A stretch of 64,000 bases of DNA from Sphingomicrobium clamense (GTDB taxonomy: Bacteria > Pseudomonadota > Alphaproteobacteria > Sphingomonadales > Sphingomonadaceae), in NCBI RefSeq assembly GCF_019264355.1, contig NZ_JAHVAH010000001.1, forward strand, positions 294,001 to 358,000, written 5' to 3'. The position numbers and the translations under genes are program-made. This document shows positions 44,085-54,611 of the stretch, piece by piece. A model generated the notes under the pieces. It was not told where the DNA came from. It searched no databases and saw only the letters and a list, made by a program, of their open reading frames with translations. Every line of letters begins with the position of its first letter. Position 1 is the stretch's first letter.

Positions 44085-45691
44085 TGGCGCCAGGCGGGTT
44101 GCAACGCTTTTTCGGTAGCAAGAAGGCGCCGCTGCGCCTTGCCGCCGTGCCGCGCGACCATGTAGAGGGCGACCGCCGCAAGGGCGAGGCGATCAAGTCG
44201 GGGGTGCTGCTCTTCGGCGACCAGCGGCTCGGCCTCGCCGATCTCGATTTCGCCGCCATCGGCACCCAGACGCCTATCGCCCGTCATCTCCAGTCCTTCG
44301 CCTGGCTACGCGATCTCTCCGAAGTCGCCAGCCGCGAGCACGGCGCGCCTTTGGTCGAGGCCGTGGTCGGCCGCTGGCTGGTCGCGCATGGCACGCGACC
44401 CGACGAGGCGTGGGCGCCGCATCTGTGGGGCGAGCGTCTGCTTTTCTGGACCGCCTATGCGCCCTACCTCCTTTCGAGCCAGGACAGCGGCTATCGCGCC
44501 GCCCTCCTCAACACGCTGGCCAGGGGCGCGCGTCATGTCGATGCGCAGGCCGATCGCGCTGACCCCGGCATCGATCGCATCACCGCCTGGTCCGGTCTGA
44601 CCGCCGCTGCGCTGTGCGTCGAGGGTGCGGTGCCCCGCATCGCGCGCGCCGAGGCGGGACTGATGCGCGCGCTTGCGCAGGGGCAATTCGAAGATGGTGG
44701 CCTGATGAGCCGGAGCCCGCACGAGCAACTGCTGCTGGTCGACCGGCTGGGGCTCGTCCGCGCCGCCTATTTCGCCGCGAAACAGGATCTTCCGGATGCG
44801 CTCGACGCTGCCGCGGCGGCTGCGCTGTCGGCCCTGCACGGTGTCACCATGGGCGATGGCAAGCTCGCCAGCTGGCAGGGCGGCCATCCCGGCCTGCTGC
44901 GCGATATCAACGCGGTCGTAGAAGGGTGCGGCATGCGCGCGCGCCCGCTGCGGCAAGCGCGAGGCTGGGGCTATCAGCGCCTCTCGGCGCTCGGCACCAT
45001 CGTCTCGCTCGACGCCGCACCGCCGCCATTGCCCGCCATGGCGCATGCCGGCAGCGCATCGACGCTCGCCATCGAAATCGCCGACGGCGACCAGCGCATC
45101 GTGGTCAGTTGCGGCGGTCCGGGCCTCGGCACCACGCGCATGCCGCGTGAACTGATCGAGGCGCTGCGCTCAACCGCCGCTCACTCCACGCTCACCGTCG
45201 ATGACAGCAATTCGACCGCCATCATGCCCGACGGCAAGCTTGGCCGAGGGGTCACCGACGTCGCCATCGACCGGATCGAGGATAATGACGCCAGCCGGAT
45301 CGTCGCCAGCCACGATGGCTATGCCCGCCGCTACGGCCTGATCCACGAGCGTCGCCTCGCGCTTGGCAATGACGGGAAGCTGATCACGGGCGAGGACAAG
45401 CTCGAGGCGCGCGGGCGCAAGAAGATCAAGGACGCGGTGCCGTTCGCGCTACGCTTCCACCTTGCGCCGGGGATCGAGATCACGCCGACCGCAGACGGTC
45501 TCGGCGCCATCCTCCGCTCCGAGAACGCGCCGGCATGGAATTTCCGTTGCCGCGGCGCGATGCTCACCATCGAGGAAAGCCTTCACGTCGACGGGCGGGG
45601 CACGCCCCAGCCCTCGCAACAACTCGTGATCGTCGGCGAAACGTCGCGGCACGGCACCGACATCGCCTGGCAATTCCGCCGCTCCAGCTAG
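44084..45691 (+). CDS. Heparinase II/III-family protein
   Basis: A 535-residue protein with an alpha-helical toroid N-terminal part (about 60-300) and a C-terminal beta-sandwich from about 310 onwards, the layout of heparinase II/III and alginate-lyase-like proteins. [16 protein letters not shown] and [14 protein letters not shown] lie in the toroid, and [12 protein letters not shown] matches the C-terminal domain. No signal peptide is seen, so it may act in the cytoplasm or be recruited otherwise. ATG 44084 or the preceding GTG 44081 could start it. Substrate is unknown; a polysaccharide lyase role is inferred. Confidence 0.8.
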   Translation: MAPGGLQRFFGSKKAPLRLAAVPRDHVEGDRRKGEAIKSGVLLFGDQRLGLADLDFAAIGTQTPIARHLQSFAWLRDLSEVASREHGAPLVEAVVGRWLVAHGTRPDEAWAPHLWGERLLFWTAYAPYLLSSQDSGYRAALLNTLARGARHVDAQADRADPGIDRITAWSGLTAAALCVEGAVPRIARAEAGLMRALAQGQFEDGGLMSRSPHEQLLLVDRLGLVRAAYFAAKQDLPDALDAAAAAALSALHGVTMGDGKLASWQGGHPGLLRDINAVVEGCGMRARPLRQARGWGYQRLSALGTIVSLDAAPPPLPAMAHAGSASTLAIEIADGDQRIVVSCGGPGLGTTRMPRELIEALRSTAAHSTLTVDDSNSTAIMPDGKLGRGVTDVAIDRIEDNDASRIVASHDGYARRYGLIHERRLALGNDGKLITGEDKLEARGRKKIKDAVPFALRFHLAPGIEITPTADGLGAILRSENAPAWNFRCRGAMLTIEESLHVDGRGTPQPSQQLVIVGETSRHGTDIAWQFRRSS

Positions 45692-45702
45692 AGAGACTTT
45701 TC

Positions 45703-47289
45703 GTGACCCAGCACAAACCCATCAAACGGGCCCTCATTTCGCTTTCGGACAAGGAGGGGCTGGAACCGCTCGCAGCCGCACTGGTGCGCCACGGCACCGA
45801 ACTCGTCTCGACTGGTGGGACCGCGAAAAAGCTGCGCGAGATGGGGCATGACGTGCGTGACGTCAGCGACCTTACCGGTTTCCCGGAGATGATGGACGGG
45901 CGAGTGAAGACGCTTCACCCCAAGGTGCACGGCGGCATCCTCGCGGTGCGCGACAATCCCCAACACGTCGCCTCGATGGAAGAGCATGACATCGGCCCGA
46001 TCGACATGCTGGTGGTCAATCTCTACCCGTTCGAGGCGACTGTCGCCTCGGGTGCGGATCGCGACACGATTATCGAGAATATCGACATCGGCGGCCCCTC
46101 GATGGTGCGCTCGGCGGCGAAGAACCACCGCGATGTCGCCATCGTCACCGACCCGGGCGACTATGACGCGATTATCGGCGAGTTGGACGGGCATGGCGGC
46201 CTGACGCAGGAATTCCGCACCATGCTCGCAGCCAAGGCTTTTGCGCTGACCGCCAGCTACGACGCGATGATCGCGGGCTGGTTCGCGCATGCCGACCTCG
46301 GCCAGGCCTATCCCGAGACGCGCGTGCTCGCGATGCGCATGGCCGACGAGCTGCGCTACGGCGAGAACCCGCACCAGCAGGCCGCGCTTTATCTTCCGCA
46401 CGGTCCCGAGCGCGGTCTCGCCGCGGCCGAGCAGGTGCAGGGCAAGGCGCTGAGCTACAATAATCTTAACGATGCCGACGCCGCGTTCGAGCTCGTCGCC
46501 GAGTTTGCGGGCCAGAAGCCCAGCGTCGTGATCGTCAAGCACGCCAATCCGTGCGGCGTGGCGCAGGCCGACAGCCTGCTTGACGCGTGGAAAGCGGCGC
46601 TCGCCTGCGACAGCGTTTCGGCCTTCGGCGGCATCGTCGCCACCAACGTCCCGCTCGACGCCGAAACCGCCGAAGCGATCACCCAGATCTTCATCGAAGT
46701 CGTGGTCGCCCCCGATGCCAGCGACGAAGCCAAGGCAATCTTCGCCAAGAAGAAGAATCTCCGCCTGCTGCTGACGGGCGACCTGCCCGACGCCGACCGC
46801 CCGGGCCAGAGCATGAAGATCATCGCCGGCGGCATTCTCGTGCAGGACCGCGACAACGGCTCGATCGGCAAAGACGACCTTAAGGTCGTGACCAAGCGCC
46901 AGCCCAGCGAGCAGGAATTGGAAGACGCGCTCTTCGCCTGGACCGTAGCAAAGCACGTCAAATCCAATGCCATCGTCTATGCCAAGGACGGCTCGACCGC
47001 CGGCGTCGGCGCAGGCCAGATGAACCGCCGCGACAGCGCGCGCATCGCTGCCGCCAAGGCCGAGGAAGCGGCCGAGACCCACGGATGGGACGAAGTGCGC
47101 ACCAAGGGTAGCGCGGTGGCCTCGGACGCCTTCTTCCCCTTCGCAGACGGGCTGATGGCCGCAGTCGAAGCGGGCGCGACGATGGTGATCCAGCCGGGTG
47201 GCTCCATTCGCGATGATGACGTGATCGCTGCCGCCGACGAAGCAGGGCTAGCGATGGTGTTTACTGGCATGCGGCACTTTAGACATTAG
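45703..47289 (+). CDS. purH: Bifunctional AICAR transformylase / IMP cyclohydrolase
   Basis: Last two steps of purine synthesis, 528 residues from GTG 45703 behind a GAGAGA ribosome-binding site. The cyclohydrolase/MGS-like part (about 1-190) has [37 protein letters not shown] and [10 protein letters not shown]. The transformylase part has [37 protein letters not shown] and [10 protein letters not shown]. Near the usual length and complete. Confidence 0.96.
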   Translation: MTQHKPIKRALISLSDKEGLEPLAAALVRHGTELVSTGGTAKKLREMGHDVRDVSDLTGFPEMMDGRVKTLHPKVHGGILAVRDNPQHVASMEEHDIGPIDMLVVNLYPFEATVASGADRDTIIENIDIGGPSMVRSAAKNHRDVAIVTDPGDYDAIIGELDGHGGLTQEFRTMLAAKAFALTASYDAMIAGWFAHADLGQAYPETRVLAMRMADELRYGENPHQQAALYLPHGPERGLAAAEQVQGKALSYNNLNDADAAFELVAEFAGQKPSVVIVKHANPCGVAQADSLLDAWKAALACDSVSAFGGIVATNVPLDAETAEAITQIFIEVVVAPDASDEAKAIFAKKKNLRLLLTGDLPDADRPGQSMKIIAGGILVQDRDNGSIGKDDLKVVTKRQPSEQELEDALFAWTVAKHVKSNAIVYAKDGSTAGVGAGQMNRRDSARIAAAKAEEAAETHGWDEVRTKGSAVASDAFFPFADGLMAAVEAGATMVIQPGGSIRDDDVIAAADEAGLAMVFTGMRHFRH

Positions 47290-47412
47290 GCTGAGGCGGG
47301 CCAGGGCGGCCTGCCCCATCAGACGGGTCGCTGCGCGCCCGCGGGCCGACTTGCGCGCTCTTTTCGCGCTGCTTGCGACTGCGGTGGCAACCGCCGCGCT
47401 ACGCTCGGGCGC

Positions 47413-48963
47413 TTAGGTCGGGTTACTCCCGCTGCTCCCAGGCGGGGGCAGTTCCGGCTCGTCCATTTCCTGCTTCTTCATCTTGAAGAGTTCGCGGTCT
47501 TCGGGGCCGAAGCCCTTGAACCAGAGCACCGCGCCGAAGGCGATGGCGATCGCCGGCGCGCCGATGGCGAGCTGGCCCCAATCGGGCATCATCACCGCGA
47601 AGAAGCCGACGATCAGCCCCGCTCCCGCCGCCCACATCAGCGACCAGCGCCAGCCCGAGACCGGCGCGTGGACGATCTTCTTGAGCAGCCACGCCTTGCT
47701 GATCGCGCCGAAGCCGAGCGCCAGGGCGAGCCCGATGGCCGGGCCGATGGCCTGCGTCATGGTCGGCAGCTCCATCGCGCGGAAGGCGAGGATGAATCCG
47801 ATGCCGAGTACGACTTCTATGCCCAGCATGACGAGCGAGAGCAGCATGTTGCGATGCCGCGCGAGGTAGATGAGCGCCGCTTCGCTGACCGCCGCCATTG
47901 CCGCGATGACTTCTGCGGCGAGGAGCACGCCGAGGATCATGAAGCCGACCCCGAATTCTGGCCCCATCAAATTCATCACTGCCATGGCGGGAATGCCCAG
48001 GCCCAGCGCCACTGCCGTCTGCGCCGCGATGATCCAGAAGCCGACCTGCCGCACCTGCTGCGCGATCGCGGTCTTGTTGTCGGCGGCGACATTCTTGGAG
48101 ATCACGGGTCCGAGGATCGGGTCGAAGCTGGTCTTGAGCTTGGCAGGCAGCGAGGCGATCTGCTGCGCCACGTAGTAGATGCCGACGATGGCAGGTGAGA
48201 AGAACAGGCCGAGCACCGCGATATCCGCACGGCGCGTGCCCCATTCGACCGCGTCGGCCGCCGCGACCGGAAGGTTGCGCCGCGCCATCTCCCACAGCTT
48301 GACCGGATGCGGCGACCAGTCGTGGGGCAGGCCATACTCGCGGAAGAAGGGCCAGGCGGCGGTCAACAGCGCGCCGACCATCGACACCACGTAGGCGATG
48401 ATCAGACCGCCACCGACCGAATAATAGGCCAGCACGCCTGCAACGATCGAGATCAGCCAAGGCTCGACGATCGCACGGCTGCGGACCGTGGCGGCGATAT
48501 TGTGGCGATAGGCGAGCGCGGCGAGCATAATCTCGGTCCACGCCAGCGCCAGCACCGTAATCGGCAGCAATCGCTCGAGCCCGCGCACTTCGGAGTTGGG
48601 GAACATGGCCTGCGGGAACAGGAACAGGATGCCCATCATGATCGCCGACCCGATCGCGGCGACGATCAGCGCGTCGTAACAGACGTGGGTGTGGCTCCGC
48701 TCGCCCGATTGCGACAGCTGTTGCGCCAGCCCGCGCTTCAAGCCAAGCGTCGCGAGTTGCGACCCCAGTTCGACGATGATCAGCGCATAGGCGAAACGCC
48801 CGAGCGCCTCCGCACCGTAAAACTGGCCCGCGATCAGCAGGAAGGGGATGCGCGCCAAGAGGCGCAGGACGAAGCCGAAGAAGTTGATCCGGCCACCACG
48901 CGCCAGCGCCGCAAGGTCGCCCTTGCCCCCGTCTGCCTGCGGTGTCGTCCCCGTTCCGGTCAT
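47413..48963 (-). CDS. Polysaccharide/lipid-linked oligosaccharide flippase, MOP (Wzx-like) superfamily
   Basis: A 516-residue polytopic protein with about 12-14 hydrophobic segments. The N-terminal GRINFFGFVLRLLARIP and FGAEALGRFAYALI-like wording (here YGAEALGRFAYAL) are typical of Wzx/O-antigen flippases. The soluble C-terminal tail is about 40 residues, charged, and ends PPPGSSGSNPT. It follows polA with a one-base overlap. It lies far from the kps locus, and capsule export by KpsMT does not need it, so it likely serves another glycan. Confidence 0.8.
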   Translation of the reverse strand: MTGTGTTPQADGGKGDLAALARGGRINFFGFVLRLLARIPFLLIAGQFYGAEALGRFAYALIIVELGSQLATLGLKRGLAQQLSQSGERSHTHVCYDALIVAAIGSAIMMGILFLFPQAMFPNSEVRGLERLLPITVLALAWTEIMLAALAYRHNIAATVRSRAIVEPWLISIVAGVLAYYSVGGGLIIAYVVSMVGALLTAAWPFFREYGLPHDWSPHPVKLWEMARRNLPVAAADAVEWGTRRADIAVLGLFFSPAIVGIYYVAQQIASLPAKLKTSFDPILGPVISKNVAADNKTAIAQQVRQVGFWIIAAQTAVALGLGIPAMAVMNLMGPEFGVGFMILGVLLAAEVIAAMAAVSEAALIYLARHRNMLLSLVMLGIEVVLGIGFILAFRAMELPTMTQAIGPAIGLALALGFGAISKAWLLKKIVHAPVSGWRWSLMWAAGAGLIVGFFAVMMPDWGQLAIGAPAIAIAFGAVLWFKGFGPEDRELFKMKKQEMDEPELPPPGSSGSNPT

Positions 48964-51773
48964 TAGTGCGCCGCGCCCCAGTTCGCGCCCCAGCCGACTT
49001 CGACATCGAGCGGCACGTCAAGGTCGAGCGCAGGCCGCGCCGCGCCTTCCATCACTTCGCGAACGACCTTGGCCGCCGCCTCTTCCTTGCCCTCGGGCAC
49101 TTCGAACACGAGTTCGTCGTGCACCTGCAGCAGCATTTTGGCGTCATCGAGCCCGGCTTCGGCCAGCGCCGCATCCATCCGCGCCATCGCGCGCTTGATG
49201 AGATCCGCGCTGGTCCCCTGGATCGGCGCGTTCACTGCCGCGCGCTCGGCCCCCATGCGCACGTTGGGCATCTTGCTGTTGATGTTGGTGAAGTGGGTCT
49301 TCCGACCGAAAAGCGTCTCGGTGTAGCCCCGCTCGCGCACCTCGGAGAGCGTGCGCTGGATATAATCCTGAATCCCCGGAAAGCGCTGGAAATAGGTGTC
49401 GATGATCGACTTGGCTTCGTCGCGCTCGATCTCCAGCCGGTTGGCCAGCCCGAATGCGCTGATCCCGTAGAGGATGGCGAAGTTGACCGTCTTGGCCTTA
49501 CCGCGCGTGTCCTTGTTCACCTCGCCGAACAATTCGGTCGCGGTGCGGTTGTGGATATCTTCCTTGTTCTTGAACGCTTCCTTGAGCTGCGGGACATCGG
49601 CCATGTGCGCGGCGAGGCGCAGCTCGATCTGGCTATAGTCCGCGCTCATCAGCACGTGACCCGGCTCGGCGATGAAGGCGTCGCGGATTTTCGCGCCGAT
49701 CGGCGTACGGATCGGGATATTCTGCAGGTTGGGGTCGGTCGATGACAGGCGGCCCGTCTGCGCGCCTGCGAGGCTGTAGCTAGTATGCACCCGCCCAGTA
49801 TTGGCGTCGATCTGCTCCTGAAGCGCATCGGTATAGGTCGACTTCAGCTTCGACAGCTGGCGCCATTCGAGCACCAGCTTGGCGATGTCCATACCTTCGC
49901 CCGCAAGCCGCTCGAGCTCGTTGACGTCGGTCGAATAGTTGCCGCTCTTGCCCTTGCGCCCGCCCTTGGCGCCCAACTTGTCGAACAGGATCACGCCCAG
50001 CTGCGCCGGGCTGCCGATTGTGAACTCCTCGCGCGCCAAATCGTGGATCTTCTTCTCGAGCGCCGCGATGTCCTCGGCAAATTCCTTCGACAGGCGCGCG
50101 AGATATTCGCGGTCGACCTTGACGCCGCGCCGCTCCATTTTCGCCAGCACCGACGCCATCGGCCGGTCGATCATCTCGTACACCTTCACCGCACGCTCGC
50201 GCACCAGCCGGGGCTTCAGACGCTGCCAAAGGCGGAAGGTGATGTCGGCGTCTTCGGCGGCATACTCGGTTGCGGGGCCGAGTGGCACCTCGGCGAAACT
50301 AATCTGCTTCTTGCCCGTGCCACACACTTCCTTGAAGGGGATGCACGTATGGCCGAGCGCCGACTTGGCGAGTTCGTCCATGCCGTGCCCGCCCATGCCC
50401 CGACCGGCATCGAGATCGAAACTCATCACCAGCGTGTCGTCATAGGGCGCGACGTGGATGTCGTGATTGGCGAAGACGGTCAGGTCATATTTGAAATTGT
50501 GCCCGATCTTGAGCACCGCGGGATGCTCTAGCATCGGCTTGAGCGCCGCGAGCACCTGCTTCATGTCGAGCTGTTCGGGTCGCTCGGCGAGCAAATCCGC
50601 GCCACCATGGTCGAGCGGGATGTAGCAGGCGAGATTGGGATCGAGCGCGAGGCTGACCCCGACCAGCTTGCCGCTGACGCAGTCGAGGCAGTCGGTCTCG
50701 GTGTCGAGCGCCACGCGGCCCTGCTGGATCGCCGCGCCGACCCATTTCTCCAGTGTCTCCATGTCGGTGACCGTCTGATACTCGCTACGGTCGACCTCGA
50801 TCTCTTCGGGCTCGGGCGGATCGGCGGGAAAGTCGCTCGCTGCTCCCGGCACGTTGACGTCAGGCGATTTGCCGCGTTCTTCCGCCGTTTTCGACCCGCC
50901 GCCCATCCGCGCGAGCAGCGTCTTGAACCCCATATCCTCGAGGAAGTCGCGCAGCGGCTCGGCGGGAATGCCGTCCAGCTTGAGGTCCTCGAGCGGCTCT
51001 GGCAGCGGCGCATCGCACACCAGCTCGACCAACTCACGCGACAGGCGTGCATTGGCCTCATGCTCGGTAAGGTTGCGCTTCAGCGCGGGCTTGGTGATTT
51101 GCTCGATGTTCGCGAGAACGTTTTCGAGGTTCCCATACTCCTTGAGCAGCGTCGCCGCGGTCTTGGGCCCCACGCCAGGCACGCCCGGAATATTGTCGAC
51201 CTTGTCCCCCATCAGCGCGAGCATGTCGCCGACCAGTTCGGGACCGACCCCGAATTTCGCCTCGACCTCCTCAGCGCGAATGCGCTTGTCCTTCATCGTG
51301 TCGAGCATCTCGACGTCCGCGCCATTGTCGCGCGTCTCGATCAGCTGCATCAGGTCCTTGTCGCTGCTGACGATGGTGACTTTCCACCCCTCGTCGGCGG
51401 CCGCGCGCGCATAGCAGGCGATGATGTCGTCGGCCTCCAGCCCCTCTTCCTCGATGCAGGGCAGCGAGAAGGCCTTTGTCGCGGTGCGGATCAACGGAAA
51501 TTGCGGGACGAGGTCCTCGGGCGGTGGCGGGCGATTGGCCTTGTATTCCGGATAGAGCTCGTTGCGGTGTGACTGCGACGATTTGTCGAGGATCACCGCC
51601 AAGTGCGTCGGCCCGTCCGTCTCGTTCAATTGCTGCGCCAGCTTCCACAGCATCGCGGTATAGCCGTAGACCGCGCCCGCCGGCGTGCCGTGGCGATTGG
51701 TCAGCGGCGGAAGCTGGTGATAGGCGCGAAAAATATAGCTCGAGCCGTCGACGAGATAGAGATGATTGGCCAT
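48963..51773 (-). CDS. polA: DNA polymerase I
   Basis: Gap-filling and primer-removing polymerase, 936 residues. The 5'-3' exonuclease domain covers about 1-290 (YLVDGSSYIFRAYHQLPPL, GVPGVGPKTAATLL). The 3'-5' exonuclease region (about 330-520) keeps the catalytic DxE pair in VALDTETDCLD, so proofreading is probably active. Polymerase motif A is MSADYSQIELRLA, motif B includes KTVNFAILYGISAFGL, and motif C is LQVHDELVFEVP. ATG 51773 is clear. Its upstream region is shared with a divergent small membrane protein gene. Confidence 0.97.
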   Translation of the reverse strand: MANHLYLVDGSSYIFRAYHQLPPLTNRHGTPAGAVYGYTAMLWKLAQQLNETDGPTHLAVILDKSSQSHRNELYPEYKANRPPPPEDLVPQFPLIRTATKAFSLPCIEEEGLEADDIIACYARAAADEGWKVTIVSSDKDLMQLIETRDNGADVEMLDTMKDKRIRAEEVEAKFGVGPELVGDMLALMGDKVDNIPGVPGVGPKTAATLLKEYGNLENVLANIEQITKPALKRNLTEHEANARLSRELVELVCDAPLPEPLEDLKLDGIPAEPLRDFLEDMGFKTLLARMGGGSKTAEERGKSPDVNVPGAASDFPADPPEPEEIEVDRSEYQTVTDMETLEKWVGAAIQQGRVALDTETDCLDCVSGKLVGVSLALDPNLACYIPLDHGGADLLAERPEQLDMKQVLAALKPMLEHPAVLKIGHNFKYDLTVFANHDIHVAPYDDTLVMSFDLDAGRGMGGHGMDELAKSALGHTCIPFKEVCGTGKKQISFAEVPLGPATEYAAEDADITFRLWQRLKPRLVRERAVKVYEMIDRPMASVLAKMERRGVKVDREYLARLSKEFAEDIAALEKKIHDLAREEFTIGSPAQLGVILFDKLGAKGGRKGKSGNYSTDVNELERLAGEGMDIAKLVLEWRQLSKLKSTYTDALQEQIDANTGRVHTSYSLAGAQTGRLSSTDPNLQNIPIRTPIGAKIRDAFIAEPGHVLMSADYSQIELRLAAHMADVPQLKEAFKNKEDIHNRTATELFGEVNKDTRGKAKTVNFAILYGISAFGLANRLEIERDEAKSIIDTYFQRFPGIQDYIQRTLSEVRERGYTETLFGRKTHFTNINSKMPNVRMGAERAAVNAPIQGTSADLIKRAMARMDAALAEAGLDDAKMLLQVHDELVFEVPEGKEEAAAKVVREVMEGAARPALDLDVPLDVEVGWGANWGAAH

Positions 51774-51826
51774 CGAGTGCCGCCTTAGCAGGATCAGACG
51801 CCCTTGCCAGCGTCAAACAGGCGCGT

Positions 51827-51840
51827 TTGATCTCGGTCAA
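51827..51840 (+). promoter_or_regulatory. FNR/FixK-type binding site
   Basis: TTGAT-CTCG-GTCAA matches the FNR consensus TTGAT-N4-ATCAA in nine of ten positions. It lies 64 bp before the small membrane protein start and 54 bp from the divergent polA start. An overlapping inverted repeat (TCAAAC-N6-GTTTGA, 51813-51830) abuts it. An FNR-type regulator with a matching recognition helix is encoded about 500 bp away. Confidence 0.5.
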
Positions 51841-51903
51841 AGCGCGAATCGCCGCGCACCTCCAACAAGGGGCTCACAACATAGAGCCCAGGGAGGATGC
51901 CCA

Positions 51904-52338
51904 ATGTCCCGCCAAATGACCCATGAAGAAATCCGCGCGGTCGTCGATGTCGTCGACGCACCGCACCTCATCCCCAACAAGCCCGCCGAAGTCGATCGCA
52001 CATTCGGACTGCCCGTCGGACTTCACACCGCCTTCTTCGGCCTGTTCTTCGCCTATCTCGGCGTGATGGGGCTCGGCTTCGCACACCCCGAGATGATCCT
52101 GCCGATGGCAATCTTCGTGATTTTCACCGCCGGCTTCTATGTGGTGCCAATGGCGTGGGCCGTGATGAACCCTGAAAAGAGCGCCAAGGCCATGTCGATG
52201 CGCGAGCTGATGGTGCGCGGGATCGAGACCCATACCGGCCTCGCGCTCGGCAAGGATGCCGTTGCACAGGTGCTCATTCTTCCCGTCCTCATCCTCGGCT
52301 GGGGCATCGCCGTGGTGAGCATCGCGGCGCTGGTCTGA
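51904..52338 (+). CDS. Small membrane protein of unknown function
   Basis: A 144-residue protein I do not recognise by function. Three hydrophobic stretches are seen (about 39-61, 65-88 and 118-143), with a charged loop between the second and third (NPEKSAKAMSMRELMVRG). ATG 51904 has GGGAGG about 8 bases upstream; the longer in-frame start at 51766 is not supported. The FNR-like site upstream suggests induction at low oxygen. Confidence 0.7.
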   Translation: MSRQMTHEEIRAVVDVVDAPHLIPNKPAEVDRTFGLPVGLHTAFFGLFFAYLGVMGLGFAHPEMILPMAIFVIFTAGFYVVPMAWAVMNPEKSAKAMSMRELMVRGIETHTGLALGKDAVAQVLILPVLILGWGIAVVSIAALV

Positions 52339-52341
52339 ACG

Positions 52342-53031
52342 CTATCCCGCGCCCAGCGCTTCGAGCCGCGCGGCATCCCTGATCCGGATGCCGCGCGCGC
52401 CTGTGCGTTCGATCACGCCCTGCTTTTCCAGCTTGCCTAGCTGACGGCTGACCGTTTCGATGGTCAGCCCAAGCAATTGCCCCGCTTCCCCGCGCGTCAG
52501 GGGAAGTTCGAACTCCTCTGCCGCATGACAGGGCGAGTCGCTTGCTGCCTTGGCCATTGCTAGCAGGAAGTGCGCGACCTTGGCTTGGGCAGACTGCTTG
52601 GCATCGAGCGCAATTTGCGCCCGTGCGTCGAAGAGATCTTCTGCAGATCGCCGCAGCAGCGCCTTGGCGAGCGCGGGGAAGCGATCGATCGCCGCTTCAT
52701 ATTCGGAGCGCGAGAAAACGCACAGTTTGCTCTCGGCGAGCGCCACAACGTCATGATTGGCGACTGGCGAGAACATCTCGCCCACGAAGCCTGCCGGATG
52801 GACCAGGCTCAGGATGCGCTCGTTGCCGTCGGCGTCGAGATGCGAAATCTTAAGCAACCCGTGGGTGAGGGTCGCGCACGCATCGAGATCGTCGCCCGCC
52901 GCGAACACCGTTTCGCCGCGTTCATAGCTTCGGCTATTCCCCAGCCGCGCCAATTCCGCCCGCTCCTCCTCTGAAAGCGCCGCGCACGCTGCGCGCTCAC
53001 GGACCGGACAGGTGGCGCATTCAAGCTTCAA
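52342..53031 (-). CDS. Crp/Fnr-family regulator with FNR-type cysteines
   Basis: A 229-residue regulator. An N-terminal cluster of Cys5, Cys8 and Cys16 plus Cys104 (SKLCVF) matches the spacing logic of oxygen-labile [4Fe-4S] FNR, although Cys8-to-Cys16 is wider than in E. coli. A cNMP-fold domain covers about 25-140. The recognition helix ETVSRQLGKLEKQGVI keeps the Glu/Ser/Arg set that reads TTGAT half-sites. ATG 53031 overlaps the nadB stop as ATGA, placing it downstream of nadB. A FixK-like role is the alternative. Confidence 0.85.
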   Translation of the reverse strand: MKLECATCPVRERAACAALSEEERAELARLGNSRSYERGETVFAAGDDLDACATLTHGLLKISHLDADGNERILSLVHPAGFVGEMFSPVANHDVVALAESKLCVFSRSEYEAAIDRFPALAKALLRRSAEDLFDARAQIALDAKQSAQAKVAHFLLAMAKAASDSPCHAAEEFELPLTRGEAGQLLGLTIETVSRQLGKLEKQGVIERTGARGIRIRDAARLEALGAG

Positions 53032-54611
53032 GGCACCAACACCGTATCGACGGCTTCTTCCCCTAATTCGGGATAATCGAGCGTGTAATGAAGCCCGCGG
53101 CTTTCATGGCGCGAGAGGGCGCTACGGACAATAAGGTCGCTGACCTCCATCAGGTTGCGCAATTCGATAAGGTCGGGGGTCACGCGGAAATGGCGGTAGT
53201 AATCGTCGACTTCCTTGCGCAGCAGGTCGACGCGGTTCTTGGCGCGCTCGAGCCGCTTGGTCGTGCGCACGATCCCGACATAGTTCCACATGAAGCGGCG
53301 GATTTCGCCCCACAGTTGCTGGATAACGACTTCCTCGTCGCTGTCGGTCACGCGGCTTTCGTCCCACGGGCGCACCTCGGGCACCGCCTCGAACGTGTCC
53401 CAGCATTCGCGGATATGCTCCGCCGCCGCATCGCCGAACACGAAACATTCGAGGAGGCTGTTGCTGGCGAGGCGGTTGGCGCCATGCAGGCCCGACTGGG
53501 TCACCTCGCCCGCCGCATAGAGCCCCGGCGCGTCGGTCCGCCCGTGCTCGTCGACGACCACCCCGCCGCATGTGTAGTGCTGCGCGGGGACGACCGGAAT
53601 CGGCTCGGCCGTGATGTCGATCCCCAGCCCCATCAGCTTGTCGTAGATGGTCGGGAAATGCTCCTTCACGAAGTCGGGGCCTTTGTGTGCAATGTCGAGA
53701 TGGACGTAATCGAGCCCGTCGCGCTTGATCTCGGCATCGTTGGCGCGTGCGACGATATCGCGCGGCGCCAGTTCGGCACGCGGGTCGTAGTCGGGCATGT
53801 AGCGATGCCCACTTTCGGGATGGCGCAGGATGCCGCCCTCGCCGCGCACCGCCTCGGTAATGAGGAAATTCTTGACCTCGAGATTGTAGAGGCAGGTCGG
53901 GTGGAACTGCATGAATTCCATGTTGCTGACGCGGCAGCCCGCGCGCCATGCCATCGCGATCCCGTCGCCCGTCGCCCCGCGCGGCGCGGTCGAGAACTGA
54001 TAGGTCCGCCCAGCTCCGCCCGACGCCAGCACCGTCGCACGCGCGGTCAGCGCCTCGACCTGGTCGGTCTCGCGATTGAGCGCATAGACGCCATGGACCG
54101 CGCCCGAGGTCGAGAATTCGACCGCATTCTTGCCGGTGACGAAATCGATCGCGACCATGTCGGGGATCAGCGTGATGCGTTCGCATTCCTCCGCCGCGCG
54201 CTGGAGCGCCTGCGCGATCGCCCAGCCGGTCGCGTCGTGCACATGGACGATCCGCCGGTGCGAATGGCCGCCCTCCTTGGTCAGGTGCCAGTCGCCATCC
54301 TCGTCGAGGTTGAAGGGCACGCCGAGATCGGCGAGCTTCTTGATCGCTGCCGGTGCGCGGCTGACCACCATCTCGACGATGTCGCGGTCGTTAAGGCCTG
54401 CGCCCGCGACCATCGTGTCGCGAATATGGTTTTCGAAACTGTCGCCTTCCTCAAGCACCGCGGCGACCCCGCCCTGCGCCCATTCGGTCGCCCCGCCGCC
54501 CAGCTTGCCCTTGGCCAGCACCGCGACGTCATAATGTTCGGCAAGGTTGAGCGCCGCGGTCAGCCCCGCCGCGCCCGATCCGATCACCAGGACATCGAAT
54601 TGCCGCCTCAT
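53028..54611 (-). CDS. nadB: L-aspartate oxidase
   Basis: FAD enzyme making iminoaspartate for NAD synthesis, 527 residues, of the succinate dehydrogenase/fumarate reductase flavoprotein family. The FAD motif is VLVIGSGAAGLTAAL, with LGGGATEWAQGGVAA, HSHRRIVHVHDATG, MQFHPTCLY, the active-site region of RGEGGILRH, and GLYAAGEVTQSGLHGANRLASNSLLE (quoted in part). The C-terminal helical bundle matches NadB rather than SdhA. It is cotranscribed with the FNR-type gene. NadA and NadC are not in the window. Confidence 0.93.
   Translation of the reverse strand: MRRQFDVLVIGSGAAGLTAALNLAEHYDVAVLAKGKLGGGATEWAQGGVAAVLEEGDSFENHIRDTMVAGAGLNDRDIVEMVVSRAPAAIKKLADLGVPFNLDEDGDWHLTKEGGHSHRRIVHVHDATGWAIAQALQRAAEECERITLIPDMVAIDFVTGKNAVEFSTSGAVHGVYALNRETDQVEALTARATVLASGGAGRTYQFSTAPRGATGDGIAMAWRAGCRVSNMEFMQFHPTCLYNLEVKNFLITEAVRGEGGILRHPESGHRYMPDYDPRAELAPRDIVARANDAEIKRDGLDYVHLDIAHKGPDFVKEHFPTIYDKLMGLGIDITAEPIPVVPAQHYTCGGVVVDEHGRTDAPGLYAAGEVTQSGLHGANRLASNSLLECFVFGDAAAEHIRECWDTFEAVPEVRPWDESRVTDSDEEVVIQQLWGEIRRFMWNYVGIVRTTKRLERAKNRVDLLRKEVDDYYRHFRVTPDLIELRNLMEVSDLIVRSALSRHESRGLHYTLDYPELGEEAVDTVLVP

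Noticed and set aside
45688..47082. Long antisense open frame opposite purH
   Set aside because: Same reason: purH motifs fill the + strand and the antisense product is low-complexity and unrecognisable.
47290..47412. Possible terminator or small RNA between purH and the flippase
   Set aside because: The spacer is GC-rich with short repeats of GCGC type, but no stem followed by a U-tract and no conserved RNA shape could be made out.
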